Source: Fundidesulfovibrio putealis DSM 16056
GTDB taxonomy: Bacteria > Desulfobacterota > Desulfovibrionia > Desulfovibrionales > Desulfovibrionaceae
DNA: 64,000 nucleotides
Reading direction: 5' to 3'
NCBI RefSeq assembly: GCF_000429325.1
Contig: NZ_KE386885.1
Coordinates: 1 to 64,000 of the forward strand
Each line of letters opens with the position of its first letter. Position 1 is the stretch's first letter. Shown piece by piece: positions 42,499 to 51,733 of the stretch. Under the pieces are notes generated by a model. It searched no databases. It was not told the DNA's origin and saw nothing but the letters and a program-made list of their open reading frames with translations. Position numbers and translations under genes: made by a program.

Positions 42499-43430
42499 AG
42501 ACCATGGAACTCTACCACCTGCGCACCTTCGTCACCGTGGCCGAGGAGGGCAACCTGTCGCGCGCGGCCGAGCGCCTGCATCTGTCGCAGCCCGCCGTGA
42601 GCGCCCACGTGAAGTCGTTGGAAGAGGAGCTTGGCGTGAGCCTTTTCAGCCGCACCGCCAGGGGCATGGCGCTTACCGACAGCGGCAGGCGGCTGACCCT
42701 CACCGCCCGCGAGGCCCTGGGCTGCGCGCGCGACCTGATGGAGCAGGCCAGGGCCATGCGCCAGGGCATCTGCGGCGAGATAATCCTGACCCGCAACACC
42801 GACGCGGATTACCTGCGCCTGCCCCAGGTGCTGGACCATCTGTCCGGCGCGCACCCGGACTCGGTGGCCCGCGTGGACTGCCGCGACTCCTATGAAGTGG
42901 CGCGGGCGCTCAAGGACGGAGCCATGCACGCGGGCTTCGCCTACGGGGATTTCTCCGGCGACCCCCAGGTTACGGCCCTGCCCCTGGGCATGGCCTCGGT
43001 GCGGGTGGTCGGCCCGGCAGAGTGGGCGGACAGACTGCAAACCGCCACGGTGCGCGACCTGGCTGCGCTCCCCTGGGTGTGGTTCCACGAGAGCTGCCCC
43101 TTCGTGACCATGGCCGAGAAGCTGCTGGCCGAAGAGGGCGGCAAGCCCAAGACCGCCGCCGTGATAAACGACGAGCACACCATCCGCGCCCTGGTGGCCT
43201 CCGGGCGCGGCCTGTCGCTTCTGCGCGAGGACTTCGCCCGCGCCGACGTGCTGGGCTGCGAGCTGGCCGTGTGGCCGGGCGGCGCGCTGCCCATCGCCAT
43301 CAGCCTGGTGGCCCTGACCAGCCGCCTGGGCGAGCCCGAGGTCAAGGCGGCCATGGACGCCGCCGCGTCGGCCTGGGGCCTGGGCCGGACCTTGGACGGC
43401 ATCGTGAATGAAGGAGCCGCCCGGGCATGA
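42495..43430 (+). CDS. LysR-family transcriptional regulator
   Basis: 311 residues from a GTG that overlaps the MocR stop by 4 nt (ATG at 42504 is an alternative). The N-terminal winged helix reads [56 protein letters not shown]; residues ~95-300 are a periplasmic-binding-protein-like effector domain. Ligand unknown. It overlaps the CobD-CobQ gene by 4 nt (ATGA). Two regulators of different families in one operon with a cobalamin enzyme is unusual; LysR genes are more often divergent from their targets. Confidence 0.9.
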   Translation: MKTMELYHLRTFVTVAEEGNLSRAAERLHLSQPAVSAHVKSLEEELGVSLFSRTARGMALTDSGRRLTLTAREALGCARDLMEQARAMRQGICGEIILTRNTDADYLRLPQVLDHLSGAHPDSVARVDCRDSYEVARALKDGAMHAGFAYGDFSGDPQVTALPLGMASVRVVGPAEWADRLQTATVRDLAALPWVWFHESCPFVTMAEKLLAEEGGKPKTAAVINDEHTIRALVASGRGLSLLREDFARADVLGCELAVWPGGALPIAISLVALTSRLGEPEVKAAMDAAASAWGLGRTLDGIVNEGAARA

Positions 43431-46042
43431 CGACCTTCCCCCACGGCGGCGACGTTCGCGGGCTGGCTCGCGCCCTGGGGTGCGACCCCGGCGACATCCT
43501 GGACTTTTCGGCCAGCATAAATCCCCTGGGGCCGCCCGAATGGCTCCGCCCGGCGATCTCGGCGGCGGTGTCGGAGCTGGTGCACTACCCGGACCCCCAC
43601 TGCCGGGAGCTTCTGGAAGCGGCCAGCGTCCGACACGGGATCCCCACGGGCCAATTGCTGGCGGGCAACGGCACCAGCGAGCTGCTCTTCGCCCTGGCCC
43701 AGGCCTGCGGACACACGCGGGCCGTCATCCCCGTCCCGTCATACTGCGACTACCGCACCGCTGCCGAGCGCGCCGGGATGGCGGTAGAGCTCTTCCCCAT
43801 GCGCGAGGCCGACGATTTCGTTCTGGACGTTCAGGCCCTGTCGCGCCGCCTGCACGAACTGCCCGGCCCGGCGGCGGTGTTTCTGGCCAGCCCCAACAAC
43901 CCCACGGGGCGCACCGTTCCGGCTGTGGCCATCCGGGAACTCGCCGGGAACCATCCGGACTGCCTGCTGGTGGTGGACGAAGCCTTCGGCTCCTTCGTGG
44001 AGGGCTACCAGAGCCTGCTCGGAAACCGCCCGGCCAACACGGCCCTGCTCCTGTCGCTCACCAAGATGTTCGCCATCCCGGGGCTTCGCCTGGGGCTTAG
44101 CTGCGCGGACGAGACACTGGTGGAAGCCACGCGCCAGCGCATCGCGCCCTGGTCCGTGAACACGCTGGCCCAGGCCGTGGGGCTTCGCGCCGTGGCCGAT
44201 GCGGACTTCGAGGCCCGCACCCGTCTGGCCGTGACCGGCCTGCGCGCCGGGATGGCCACGGAACTGGCGCAGATGCCGGGAGTCACGGTGTATCCGGGCG
44301 CGGCCAACTACCTGCTGTGCCGCCTGGACGAGCCCCGCGTGCCCGAACTGCGGGCGAAACTTCTGGAAAAACGCATGGCCATCCGGGACTGCTCCAACTT
44401 CGCGGGCCTGGACGGGCGCTTCTTCCGGCTGGCCGTGCGCGCAGAGGCGGACAACCAGCGTTTGCTGGACGCCATGCCCCAGGCTCTGGCCGGGGTGATG
44501 CCCGGATTCGGAAATGTGCCCCCGCGCGCGCCCAAAAAACGCCGCACCCCGGCCCTCATGATGCAGGGCACGTCCTCCAACGCGGGGAAATCCGTGCTCA
44601 CGGCGGCGCTGTGCCGGATTCTGCGCCAGGACGGCGTGCGCGTGGCCCCGTTCAAGTCCCAGAACATGTCGCTCAACTCCTTCGTCACCGCCTGGGGCGA
44701 GGAGATGGGCCGCGCCCAGGTGCTCCAGGCCCAGGCCGCCGGGCTCACCCCCCAGGCGCGCATGAACCCCGTGCTCCTGAAACCCTGCTCGGACACCGGC
44801 TCCCAGGTGATCGTCATGGGAAAGCCTGTGGGCACCATGCGCGTGCGCGAGTACGTGGCCTACAAGCCCACGGCCTTCGAGGCGGCCAAACAGGCCTACG
44901 ACTCCCTGGCCGATGAATTCGACGCCGTGATCCTGGAGGGCGCGGGCAGCCCGGCCGAGGTGAACCTCAAGTCCCACGACATGGTGAACATGGCCATGGC
45001 GGCCTACGCGCGCTCGCGGGTGCTGCTGGTGGGCGACATCGACCGGGGCGGCGTGTTCGCAGCCCTGGCCGGGACCATGGAGCTTTTGCCCGAGTCCGAG
45101 CGCGCCTTGGTGGGCGGCTACGTGCTGAACAGATTTCGAGGCGACCCCACGCTTCTGGACCCGGCGCTCTCCTTCATGCGCGAGCTTACCGGCAAGCCCG
45201 TGCTGGGCGTGATCCCCAACCTGAGCGACCTGGGCCTGCCCGAGGAGGATTCCGTCAGCTTCAAGGCGGGCGGCTTCGGCGCGGGCAAGCCCGGCTTCGC
45301 GCAATGCGACCTGGACATCGCGGTCCTCGACCTGCCCCACATCTCCAACTTCACGGACTTCGACGCCCTGGCCGCCGAGCCGGACGCGGGCCTTCGCGTG
45401 GTACGCCGCGCGGACGAACTGGGCCGCCCGGACGCTGTGCTGCTCCCCGGCAGCAAGAACACCCTGGCCGACCTGGCCGCGCTGCGCGAAGCGGGGCTTG
45501 ACCGGGCGCTTGCGGCCCTGGCCGACACTGCGTGCGAGATCGTGGGCATCTGCGCCGGGCTCCAGATGCTGGGCGAGACGCTGCTGGACCCGCTGAAGCT
45601 CGAATCCGGCCTGGGTGCGGTTCCGGGCCTCGGGTTCCTGGCCCTGGAGACGGAGCTTTTGCAGGAAAAGACCCTGTTGCAGTCCACGGCCACGCATCTG
45701 CCGTCGGGCCTTGGCCTCACCGGCTACGAGATCCACCACGGCGTCACCCGCACGCTCCGTGACAACGCGGCGGCGCTGGCCGTCCGCCCGGACGGGCAAA
45801 GTGTCGCCTGGGGCCGTGCGGGGCGCGTCTGGGGGACCTATCTGCACGGGGTCTTCGACTCCGGGGAGTTCCGGCGCTGGTGGCTGAACGGCCTTCGCGA
45901 ACGAAAAGGCCTGCCGCCGCTTCCCGCGTCCGGACCGGGCGTGGGCCTGGACGCAGCGTTGGAATCGGCCCTGGACCGACTGGCGGCCACGGTGCGCTCC
46001 AGCCTGGACATGGGCGCGGTGTATGCGCTTTTGGGCCTGTAG
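43427..46042 (+). CDS. CobD-CobQ fusion: threonine-phosphate decarboxylase + cobyric acid synthase
   Basis: 871 residues. Residues 1-350 are a fold-type I aminotransferase/decarboxylase: [44 protein letters not shown] and [14 protein letters not shown] with the PLP lysine, matching CobD (L-threonine-O-3-phosphate decarboxylase). Residues 375-871 are CobQ/Cbi[22 protein letters not shown] (ATP loop), [44 protein letters not shown], and the class I glutaminase cysteine in [10 protein letters not shown] with GYEIHHG. The protein would make aminopropanol phosphate and amidate the corrin ring. No cobalamin riboswitch was seen before the operon. The joint is at about residues 350-375, without a frameshift. 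Confidence 0.92.
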   Translation: MTTFPHGGDVRGLARALGCDPGDILDFSASINPLGPPEWLRPAISAAVSELVHYPDPHCRELLEAASVRHGIPTGQLLAGNGTSELLFALAQACGHTRAVIPVPSYCDYRTAAERAGMAVELFPMREADDFVLDVQALSRRLHELPGPAAVFLASPNNPTGRTVPAVAIRELAGNHPDCLLVVDEAFGSFVEGYQSLLGNRPANTALLLSLTKMFAIPGLRLGLSCADETLVEATRQRIAPWSVNTLAQAVGLRAVADADFEARTRLAVTGLRAGMATELAQMPGVTVYPGAANYLLCRLDEPRVPELRAKLLEKRMAIRDCSNFAGLDGRFFRLAVRAEADNQRLLDAMPQALAGVMPGFGNVPPRAPKKRRTPALMMQGTSSNAGKSVLTAALCRILRQDGVRVAPFKSQNMSLNSFVTAWGEEMGRAQVLQAQAAGLTPQARMNPVLLKPCSDTGSQVIVMGKPVGTMRVREYVAYKPTAFEAAKQAYDSLADEFDAVILEGAGSPAEVNLKSHDMVNMAMAAYARSRVLLVGDIDRGGVFAALAGTMELLPESERALVGGYVLNRFRGDPTLLDPALSFMRELTGKPVLGVIPNLSDLGLPEEDSVSFKAGGFGAGKPGFAQCDLDIAVLDLPHISNFTDFDALAAEPDAGLRVVRRADELGRPDAVLLPGSKNTLADLAALREAGLDRALAALADTACEIVGICAGLQMLGETLLDPLKLESGLGAVPGLGFLALETELLQEKTLLQSTATHLPSGLGLTGYEIHHGVTRTLRDNAAALAVRPDGQSVAWGRAGRVWGTYLHGVFDSGEFRRWWLNGLRERKGLPPLPASGPGVGLDAALESALDRLAATVRSSLDMGAVYALLGL

Positions 46043-46135
46043 CCGCATCGACCGGGGCACGTGACGCTTGAACCCGGTCAGGGAAGAGTCTAAGGGAGTG
46101 TACAGGTCGAGCCTTGCTCGGCCCGCAACCACACC

Positions 46136-49100
46136 ATGAACACCCAGACGCCGCGATCCACCCCGAGCCTTCTTTCGCGCCTCCCCGTGAGGCGGCTCCT
46201 GGCAGCAGCAGTGGTGCTGGTCGCGCTGGCCTACGCCCTGCCCCCGGCGGCCACGCGCGTCATCGGGCAGGAGGTCCTGCGCGCCCACGCCCAGGCCGCC
46301 CTGTCCGCCGCCCTGGACCGCAAGGTGGACGTCTCGGGTGACGTAAGCCTGACCATGGCGCCCTGGTTCGGGCTGCGCACCGGCCCGGTGACCATCCCCA
46401 ACGATCCGGGCTTCGGGCCGAAACCGCTCCTGAGCGTCGACTCGATCACCATCGGGCTGGACCTGTCCGCCCTGATCACGCGCCGCATACTGGTGGACTC
46501 CATCTCACTGGCCCAGGCGGAGCTGAACCTGGGACGCGACGAGACAGGCCGGGAAAACTGGCGCATCCCCCCTCCCGAACCGGGCAGCCTGCCCCAGGCC
46601 CCCAGCGGTTGGAAGGTCGAAACCCTGCCCACTGGCCTTCGCCTCTGGAACGCCTCGCTCTCCTTCACCGACCGCATCACCGGACACACCGTGGAGGTGC
46701 GCCGCCTCAACCTGAACACAAGTCAGTCGCGCCCGTTCGATTTCTCCGTGTCCTGCGAAATCTCCGTGGATTCGCTGGGCGTCGCCGGGGAACTCCACGC
46801 CCAGGGCGTGGGCAGCTACGGCTCAGGCGGCGGCCACGTGCATGTTCACTCCTCCGACGCCGCCGGGTGGCTGACCCTGCCTCCAATGGACGGCATGCCC
46901 GCACAGCGCCTGGACATGTCCGCCAAGGTGATGGTGCACGGCGAGGCCGGGGCCTTCGAACTGGGAAATCTGGTGCTGGACGGTCTTGGCGTGCACCTGA
47001 CCGGGCAGGTGAACGCGGCCGGCCTGTACGAAGCCCAGCCTTACGTCCACCTGAATCTGGCGGCCATGGGCGAACGGCTCGGGGCCTGGGCAAGGCTCCT
47101 GGGCGTGGCCCCCGCGCCGCCCGTGCGCCGACCCGTTTCGGGCGCAACTCCCTCCATCACTCTGCCGACCACGGCAGACCCCGTGCAGGCGGAGCTGGTG
47201 CTCTCTTCCACTCCCAGCGGCTGGCTGGCCAGCAAGGCCGTGCTGCGCGACGGCGCGGGGAGGCTCGAAGGTACGGCCAGGAACATCGGCGGACACCTCT
47301 CCTTCGACGTGACCGCCTCCGGCCTGGACATAAGCTCCTGGGTGCCAGGCCGGAACCTGCTGCAATTCGACAAGGCCACCGGCGTTTCAAGCGTCCGGGG
47401 CCGCTTCACCGGAAACTCCCTCAAGCTGGGCGAACTGGACATCCTGGACATGGAGGTCTCCACAAGCGGCGACAAGGGCGCGCTGCGCCTGTATCCCTTC
47501 ACGGCCCGCAGCCATCTGGCGCTTTTGACCAGCGACATCCGGTTCAGGCCTTCGGGCGCGGCCACCGCGTTCTCCGGCACGGCCCGCGTGCAGGCCCTGC
47601 CCCCAGACGCGGCCCCGACAGCCGGACACACGCCGCCCGTGACCGTTCTGGAAGCCAGCCTGTCCGGCGAGGCCGGAGCCCGGGGCATTTCCGGCAAGGC
47701 CTCTGCCAAGGTTGCGGATTATTCCAGGCATTTCAAACCGGCCTGGCTCTCCGAGGACACCCTGAAAGCCTGGGAGCTTCTGGGCGGCGGCAGCGCCGGG
47801 GCTTCCTTCGCGGTGCAGGGCGGCGCGGACTCTTCCGGAGGGGCGGCCAGAGACCTGGCTTGGGAGATCACCGACCTGGACCTGAAGACCTCCGCCTCCC
47901 ACATCACCGGCCGGGTTTCCGACGCCGGGAAGAGCGGGGACAAGCCCCGCAAGACCACCTTGGACCTCCAGGCAGACCGGCTGGAGCTTGCGCGCCTGCG
48001 CCAGTTCGCGGCCATCTTCGGGTATCAGGATACCGACGGCGGTTTCGCTCCCTGGCCCATCGACGCCAAAATCGCGGCCAAGCGCTTCGTGGCCCAGAAC
48101 AACATCGCCATAGACGACCTCCAGGCAGCCGTGCAGGTGTCGCCGGACGCCATCAAGGTGTCGTCGCTGTCCGGCTCGACCCTGGGGGGCAAATTCACCG
48201 GCGGGGCGGACCTGGAGAACGCCGCCGGGCGCAGGACGCTCACGGCCACCCTGGCCCTGGCCGGAGTGCAGAGCGCCCACCTGCACCAGTTCTGGCCGGA
48301 TCTCCCCAAGTCCAGCGGCCCGCTGGAGTGCCGCCTGGGTCTGGACGCCACTGTCCAGAACGACACGCCTCTGTGGCAGGCCATGCGCGGACAGGCTGAG
48401 CTCCAACTGGGCCAGGGGACCGTCACCTTCTCTCCGGATCAGGGCGATTCGCGGCCCTGGCCGGTGACCCGGAGCTCGGCCAGCCTGAAATTCTCCACCA
48501 AGCCTGTGCCCCCAAATCCCCAAGGCCAGGACAAACCGCGCGAAGCGGTGCTGGCCGACGTGGCCGGAACGCTGCGGGTGGATTCGCCCGGCGTGGTGCG
48601 CTCTTCACAGCTGGAGATCAAGGGCCAGGCCGGGCTGGACGGGACCGGAAAGCCCCTGTGGTACCGCCAGCCCCGCGTCGAGGGCGCGCACACACTGGCC
48701 CTGCCCTTCCTCCCGGCGGGCAGGTCCACGCGCGCAAGCTGGGCCGGACGCTTCGAGGCCGACATCGAGCGGGGAAGCTTCACCCTGGCCGGGTTGGAGC
48801 TGAACGTGGGGGGCGTTCCGGGCCGGGCCAGCCTGAACGGGCAGCCCGTGCAGGGCGCGACCGCGCTGACCGGCTCCCTGGACATCCCCGAGTTCAACCC
48901 GCGCGATGCGGCCCCCCGCCTGGGCCTGACCGTGCCCGAGCGCTCCGACCCCGCCCTGTGGCGGCGCGCGCGATTGTCCGCAGAATTCGGCGGCACCCTG
49001 AAGGAGGTGCGCGTGAACCATCTCCAGGCCGCCCTGGACGACATGACCATCACCGGACTGGCCGCAGTCAGCGGCCCCAGAACGCGCCTGGACCTGGCGG

Positions 49101-49993
49101 TCAACGCCCTGGACCTGGACCGCCTGGCTCCTGCCGCGCCCCAGAGCCCCAACCCGGCCAAACGTCCGGAGACGCCGCTGCCCCTGGCGGAGCTGCGCGA
49201 GCTGTCCCTGGACGCCAAGGTGCGCTTCGGGCGGCTGGTGAAGGACAAGCTGACCTGGGAGAACGCGCTAACCGAGTTTTCGGCGCAGGGTGGGCGCTTC
49301 CAGCTGCGCCAGACTTCGCCGCAGTTCTACGGCGGGCCGTACTCGCTGGACATCAGGGGGGACGCGCGCGGGCAGGAGATGAAGGCGCACATGGAACTCA
49401 AGCTGTCCGGGTTCTCGGCCACGAACCTCCTGCGCGATCTGGCCGGGGGCACCAGCCTCCAGCAGGGGCTGACCAACTTCTACGTGAACGTGGAGACCCA
49501 CGGAGCCACGGACCGGGCGCTTCGCCGCCACGCTGACGGCAAGGCCGGATTCGAGGTGCTGGGCGGCAGGCTGTCGGTGCGCGAAGCCGGCGGCAGGAAG
49601 CAGAGCACGACCCCCGCGCCGGGCGTGATCAGCAACCGGGACGACGCCCCGCCTCCGTCTCCTCCCACGGACGGCCTGCCCTTCACGCGCATGGGCGCGG
49701 ACTTCACCGTGCGCGGCGGACTGGCCATAACGCGGGACTTCGTGCTTGCGGGAACGGGAATCACCGCCAAGGGCGACGGCTGGGTGAACCTGGACGACGA
49801 GCGCATCGACCTGTACCTGAGCGCCACCGTGCCCGACGTGGGGGACATCCCGGTGCGCATCAGCGGCAACCTCTACGATCCCCACATGGACATCGACAAG
49901 TCCAAGATCCTCGGGGACACCATCGTGAACATATTCAAGGGCGTGTTCAGCATCCCCGGCGATGTGATGAATCAGCTGCGCAGCATTTTCTAA
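46136..49993 (+). CDS. AsmA-family large envelope protein
   Basis: 1285 residues. One N-terminal membrane anchor (RRLLAAAVVLVALAYALPPAA, about residues 19-40) is followed by a very long periplasmic beta-rich part. It begins with the AsmA signature (residues 55-90, ALDRKVDVSGDVSLTMAPWFGLRTGPVTI) and ends with an AsmA-like C-terminal repeat (GWVNLDDERIDLYLSATVPDVGDIPVRISGNLYDPHMDID). Such proteins belong to the bridge-like lipid-transfer group (AsmA, YhdP, TamB) thought to carry phospholipid between membranes. Its length is close to YhdP. It starts about 94 bp after CobD-CobQ with no clear ribosome site; an unrelated unit. Confidence 0.85.
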   Translation: MNTQTPRSTPSLLSRLPVRRLLAAAVVLVALAYALPPAATRVIGQEVLRAHAQAALSAALDRKVDVSGDVSLTMAPWFGLRTGPVTIPNDPGFGPKPLLSVDSITIGLDLSALITRRILVDSISLAQAELNLGRDETGRENWRIPPPEPGSLPQAPSGWKVETLPTGLRLWNASLSFTDRITGHTVEVRRLNLNTSQSRPFDFSVSCEISVDSLGVAGELHAQGVGSYGSGGGHVHVHSSDAAGWLTLPPMDGMPAQRLDMSAKVMVHGEAGAFELGNLVLDGLGVHLTGQVNAAGLYEAQPYVHLNLAAMGERLGAWARLLGVAPAPPVRRPVSGATPSITLPTTADPVQAELVLSSTPSGWLASKAVLRDGAGRLEGTARNIGGHLSFDVTASGLDISSWVPGRNLLQFDKATGVSSVRGRFTGNSLKLGELDILDMEVSTSGDKGALRLYPFTARSHLALLTSDIRFRPSGAATAFSGTARVQALPPDAAPTAGHTPPVTVLEASLSGEAGARGISGKASAKVADYSRHFKPAWLSEDTLKAWELLGGGSAGASFAVQGGADSSGGAARDLAWEITDLDLKTSASHITGRVSDAGKSGDKPRKTTLDLQADRLELARLRQFAAIFGYQDTDGGFAPWPIDAKIAAKRFVAQNNIAIDDLQAAVQVSPDAIKVSSLSGSTLGGKFTGGADLENAAGRRTLTATLALAGVQSAHLHQFWPDLPKSSGPLECRLGLDATVQNDTPLWQAMRGQAELQLGQGTVTFSPDQGDSRPWPVTRSSASLKFSTKPVPPNPQGQDKPREAVLADVAGTLRVDSPGVVRSSQLEIKGQAGLDGTGKPLWYRQPRVEGAHTLALPFLPAGRSTRASWAGRFEADIERGSFTLAGLELNVGGVPGRASLNGQPVQGATALTGSLDIPEFNPRDAAPRLGLTVPERSDPALWRRARLSAEFGGTLKEVRVNHLQAALDDMTITGLAAVSGPRTRLDLAVNALDLDRLAPAAPQSPNPAKRPETPLPLAELRELSLDAKVRFGRLVKDKLTWENALTEFSAQGGRFQLRQTSPQFYGGPYSLDIRGDARGQEMKAHMELKLSGFSATNLLRDLAGGTSLQQGLTNFYVNVETHGATDRALRRHADGKAGFEVLGGRLSVREAGGRKQSTTPAPGVISNRDDAPPPSPPTDGLPFTRMGADFTVRGGLAITRDFVLAGTGITAKGDGWVNLDDERIDLYLSATVPDVGDIPVRISGNLYDPHMDIDKSKILGDTIVNIFKGVFSIPGDVMNQLRSIF

Positions 49994-50028
49994 CTCCCCG
50001 GTTTTATAACACGGGGAAAACCCGCCCC

Positions 50029-50742
50029 CTACATGTTCAGCTGGGCCAGCAGGTCGTCCACCTCTGACTGCGACACCTTGGCCTTGGCTTCCTTCTTCAA
50101 CTCTTCCAGGGGCTGGGCCGGAGCCTTCTCCTTGGCCTTCATCAGGATGCCCGTGGACACGTAGAGCTCGGCCACCATGTCGCGCACCTTGCCCAGCATG
50201 TCGATGACCCGCTTGATGCGCTGGCCGGTGAGGTCCTGGAAGGACAGGCAGGTCATGATGCCCACCATGTCCTCGGAGAGCCTGCGGCACAGGGCGTCCG
50301 CCTTTTCACGCGCGGCGGGGTCGGCCACGTGTTGCTGGACCAGGGCCTGAAGCTCGTCGGGAGCGCCCATGTTGCGCTCCACCAGCTCGATGATTTCGAA
50401 AGTGGCCTTTTCCGTGGCCTGGATCACCTGGTCCAGCCGCTGGGAGGCCTCCACCATGAGCCCCTGGGCCTGGGCCACGTTCTCGGGGTTGCCCTGGACC
50501 CCGTTCGGGGTCTGGAAGGTGGATATCTCGCGGTAGATGTCCCCGAGGCTCCCCATGATCTCCTCGTTCAGGCGGCGGAAGAAGTCCTCGCCCGCGACCT
50601 CCTTCCCGGCGATCTGGGCGATCTCGGCGCGTACGGCCTCGCGCACGCCGGTCTGCACCACGTCGCACACCGTTTCCCGGATGAGGGGTTTCAGGGCCTG
50701 GGCCAGCTGCGCCGCCAGGGCGTCGAAAGATGCCGTGTCCAT
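50029..50742 (-). CDS. CheZ-like chemotaxis phosphatase
   Basis: 237 residues, all helical. It has the CheZ hallmark MTCLSFQDLTGQRIKRVIDML (about residues 162-182), with the catalytic Asp and Gln acting on phospho-CheY, and the C-terminal peptide SQSEVDDLLAQLNM, which matches the CheY-binding tail. The start MDTASFD at 50742 follows GGGGGAGAGC. The open frame extends to 50775, overlapping the upstream diguanylate cyclase stop region, so the shorter form is chosen. It is encoded directly after a diguanylate cyclase (10-bp gap), linking chemotaxis and c-di-GMP. The orphan single-domain response regulator at 6971 is a possible substrate. Confidence 0.85.
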   Translation of the reverse strand: MDTASFDALAAQLAQALKPLIRETVCDVVQTGVREAVRAEIAQIAGKEVAGEDFFRRLNEEIMGSLGDIYREISTFQTPNGVQGNPENVAQAQGLMVEASQRLDQVIQATEKATFEIIELVERNMGAPDELQALVQQHVADPAAREKADALCRRLSEDMVGIMTCLSFQDLTGQRIKRVIDMLGKVRDMVAELYVSTGILMKAKEKAPAQPLEELKKEAKAKVSQSEVDDLLAQLNM

Positions 50743-50752
50743 GCTCTCCCCC

Positions 50753-51610
50753 TCACTCGAAATAGTTGGATTCATTGTAGAAGGAGTAGCCGTTCTTGCC
50801 GGATTTCTTGGCCACGTACATGGCCTCGTCAGCCTTTTTCAGCAGGGTTTCCGGGTCGGAGCCGTCGGTGGGGGCAACGCTTATGCCAAGGCTCGCGCTC
50901 ACGCTCACGGTCCTGCCTTCCCAGGCGATGGGCTGGGTGATGGCCTTTATGGTGCGGGTTCCGGTCAGGCCCGCGTGCAGGCCGTTCTTCAACTCCCCCA
51001 GCACCATGACGAACTCGTCGCCGCCGATGCGCGCGGCGGTGTCGTCGCTGCGCAGCACCGCCTGAAGCCGCCGTGCCGTGACCCGCAGCACCTCGTCGCC
51101 GCACTCGTGGCCGAAGGTGTCGTTTATGGGCTTGAAGCCGTCCAGGTCGATGAACATCACGGCGGCGAAATCCTGATGGCGCTTCACCCTGGCCAGGGTC
51201 TGGCTCAGGCGGTCCAGCAGCAGCACCCGGTTGGGCAGGCCGGTCAGGGCGTCGTGCAGGGCCATGTGCTCCACGCCCTCGGCCGGGATGAACGCCGCCG
51301 TGGGGCGCAGCACCAGCGCCAGGCGGCCGCTGTCCTCCAGGCGAAGACAGCGGGCCTCCATGGGCATGAAGACGCCGTCCCTGCCGCGCATTTTGAAACG
51401 CTTGAGCAGCGATTGCCCGCTCCCGGCGTTGCGCGATATCTCCAGGAAGCCGGATTGCCCGATGAGCCCCGGCAGGGTGACCCCGGCCAGATCGCCCGGC
51501 GAGAGGCCGAAAGCGTCCTGGAACGCCTCGTTCACAAAGAGCAGATGGCCGTTGGAATCGGCCAGACAGGCGGGATCAAAACTCAGGTTGAGGATTTCGC
51601 GAATAACCAT
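50753..51610 (-). CDS. PAS-GGDEF diguanylate cyclase with I-site
   Basis: 285 residues. A PAS domain (about residues 5-115, starting EILNLSFDPACLADSNGHLLFVNEAF) is followed by a GGDEF domain: HDALTGLPNRVLLLDRL, DLDGFKPINDTFGHECGDEVL and the active site RIGGDEF. RSDD lies exactly five residues before GGDEF, so the allosteric product-inhibition site (RxxD) is present, unlike the cyclase at 39244. No membrane segment; the PAS domain may bind a cofactor or ligand. ATG at 51610 follows CGGAG. Probably cotranscribed with cheZ. Confidence 0.9.
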   Translation of the reverse strand: MVIREILNLSFDPACLADSNGHLLFVNEAFQDAFGLSPGDLAGVTLPGLIGQSGFLEISRNAGSGQSLLKRFKMRGRDGVFMPMEARCLRLEDSGRLALVLRPTAAFIPAEGVEHMALHDALTGLPNRVLLLDRLSQTLARVKRHQDFAAVMFIDLDGFKPINDTFGHECGDEVLRVTARRLQAVLRSDDTAARIGGDEFVMVLGELKNGLHAGLTGTRTIKAITQPIAWEGRTVSVSASLGISVAPTDGSDPETLLKKADEAMYVAKKSGKNGYSFYNESNYFE

Positions 51611-51733
51611 GGCGGAACTCCGGCGGACAGATCGGACCGCGTGATGATGGCCGATTTTACAAGTCCTCGCAATGTCGGAATTGTTACGGTCACTCGCCAA
51701 CGCTTCGGGAATGCGAGAAAACCCCGGCCCGCC

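Noticed and set aside
46043-46135. Cobalamin riboswitch near the CobD-CobQ gene
   Set aside because: The sequence lies after the gene, not before it, and lacks the conserved B12-box.
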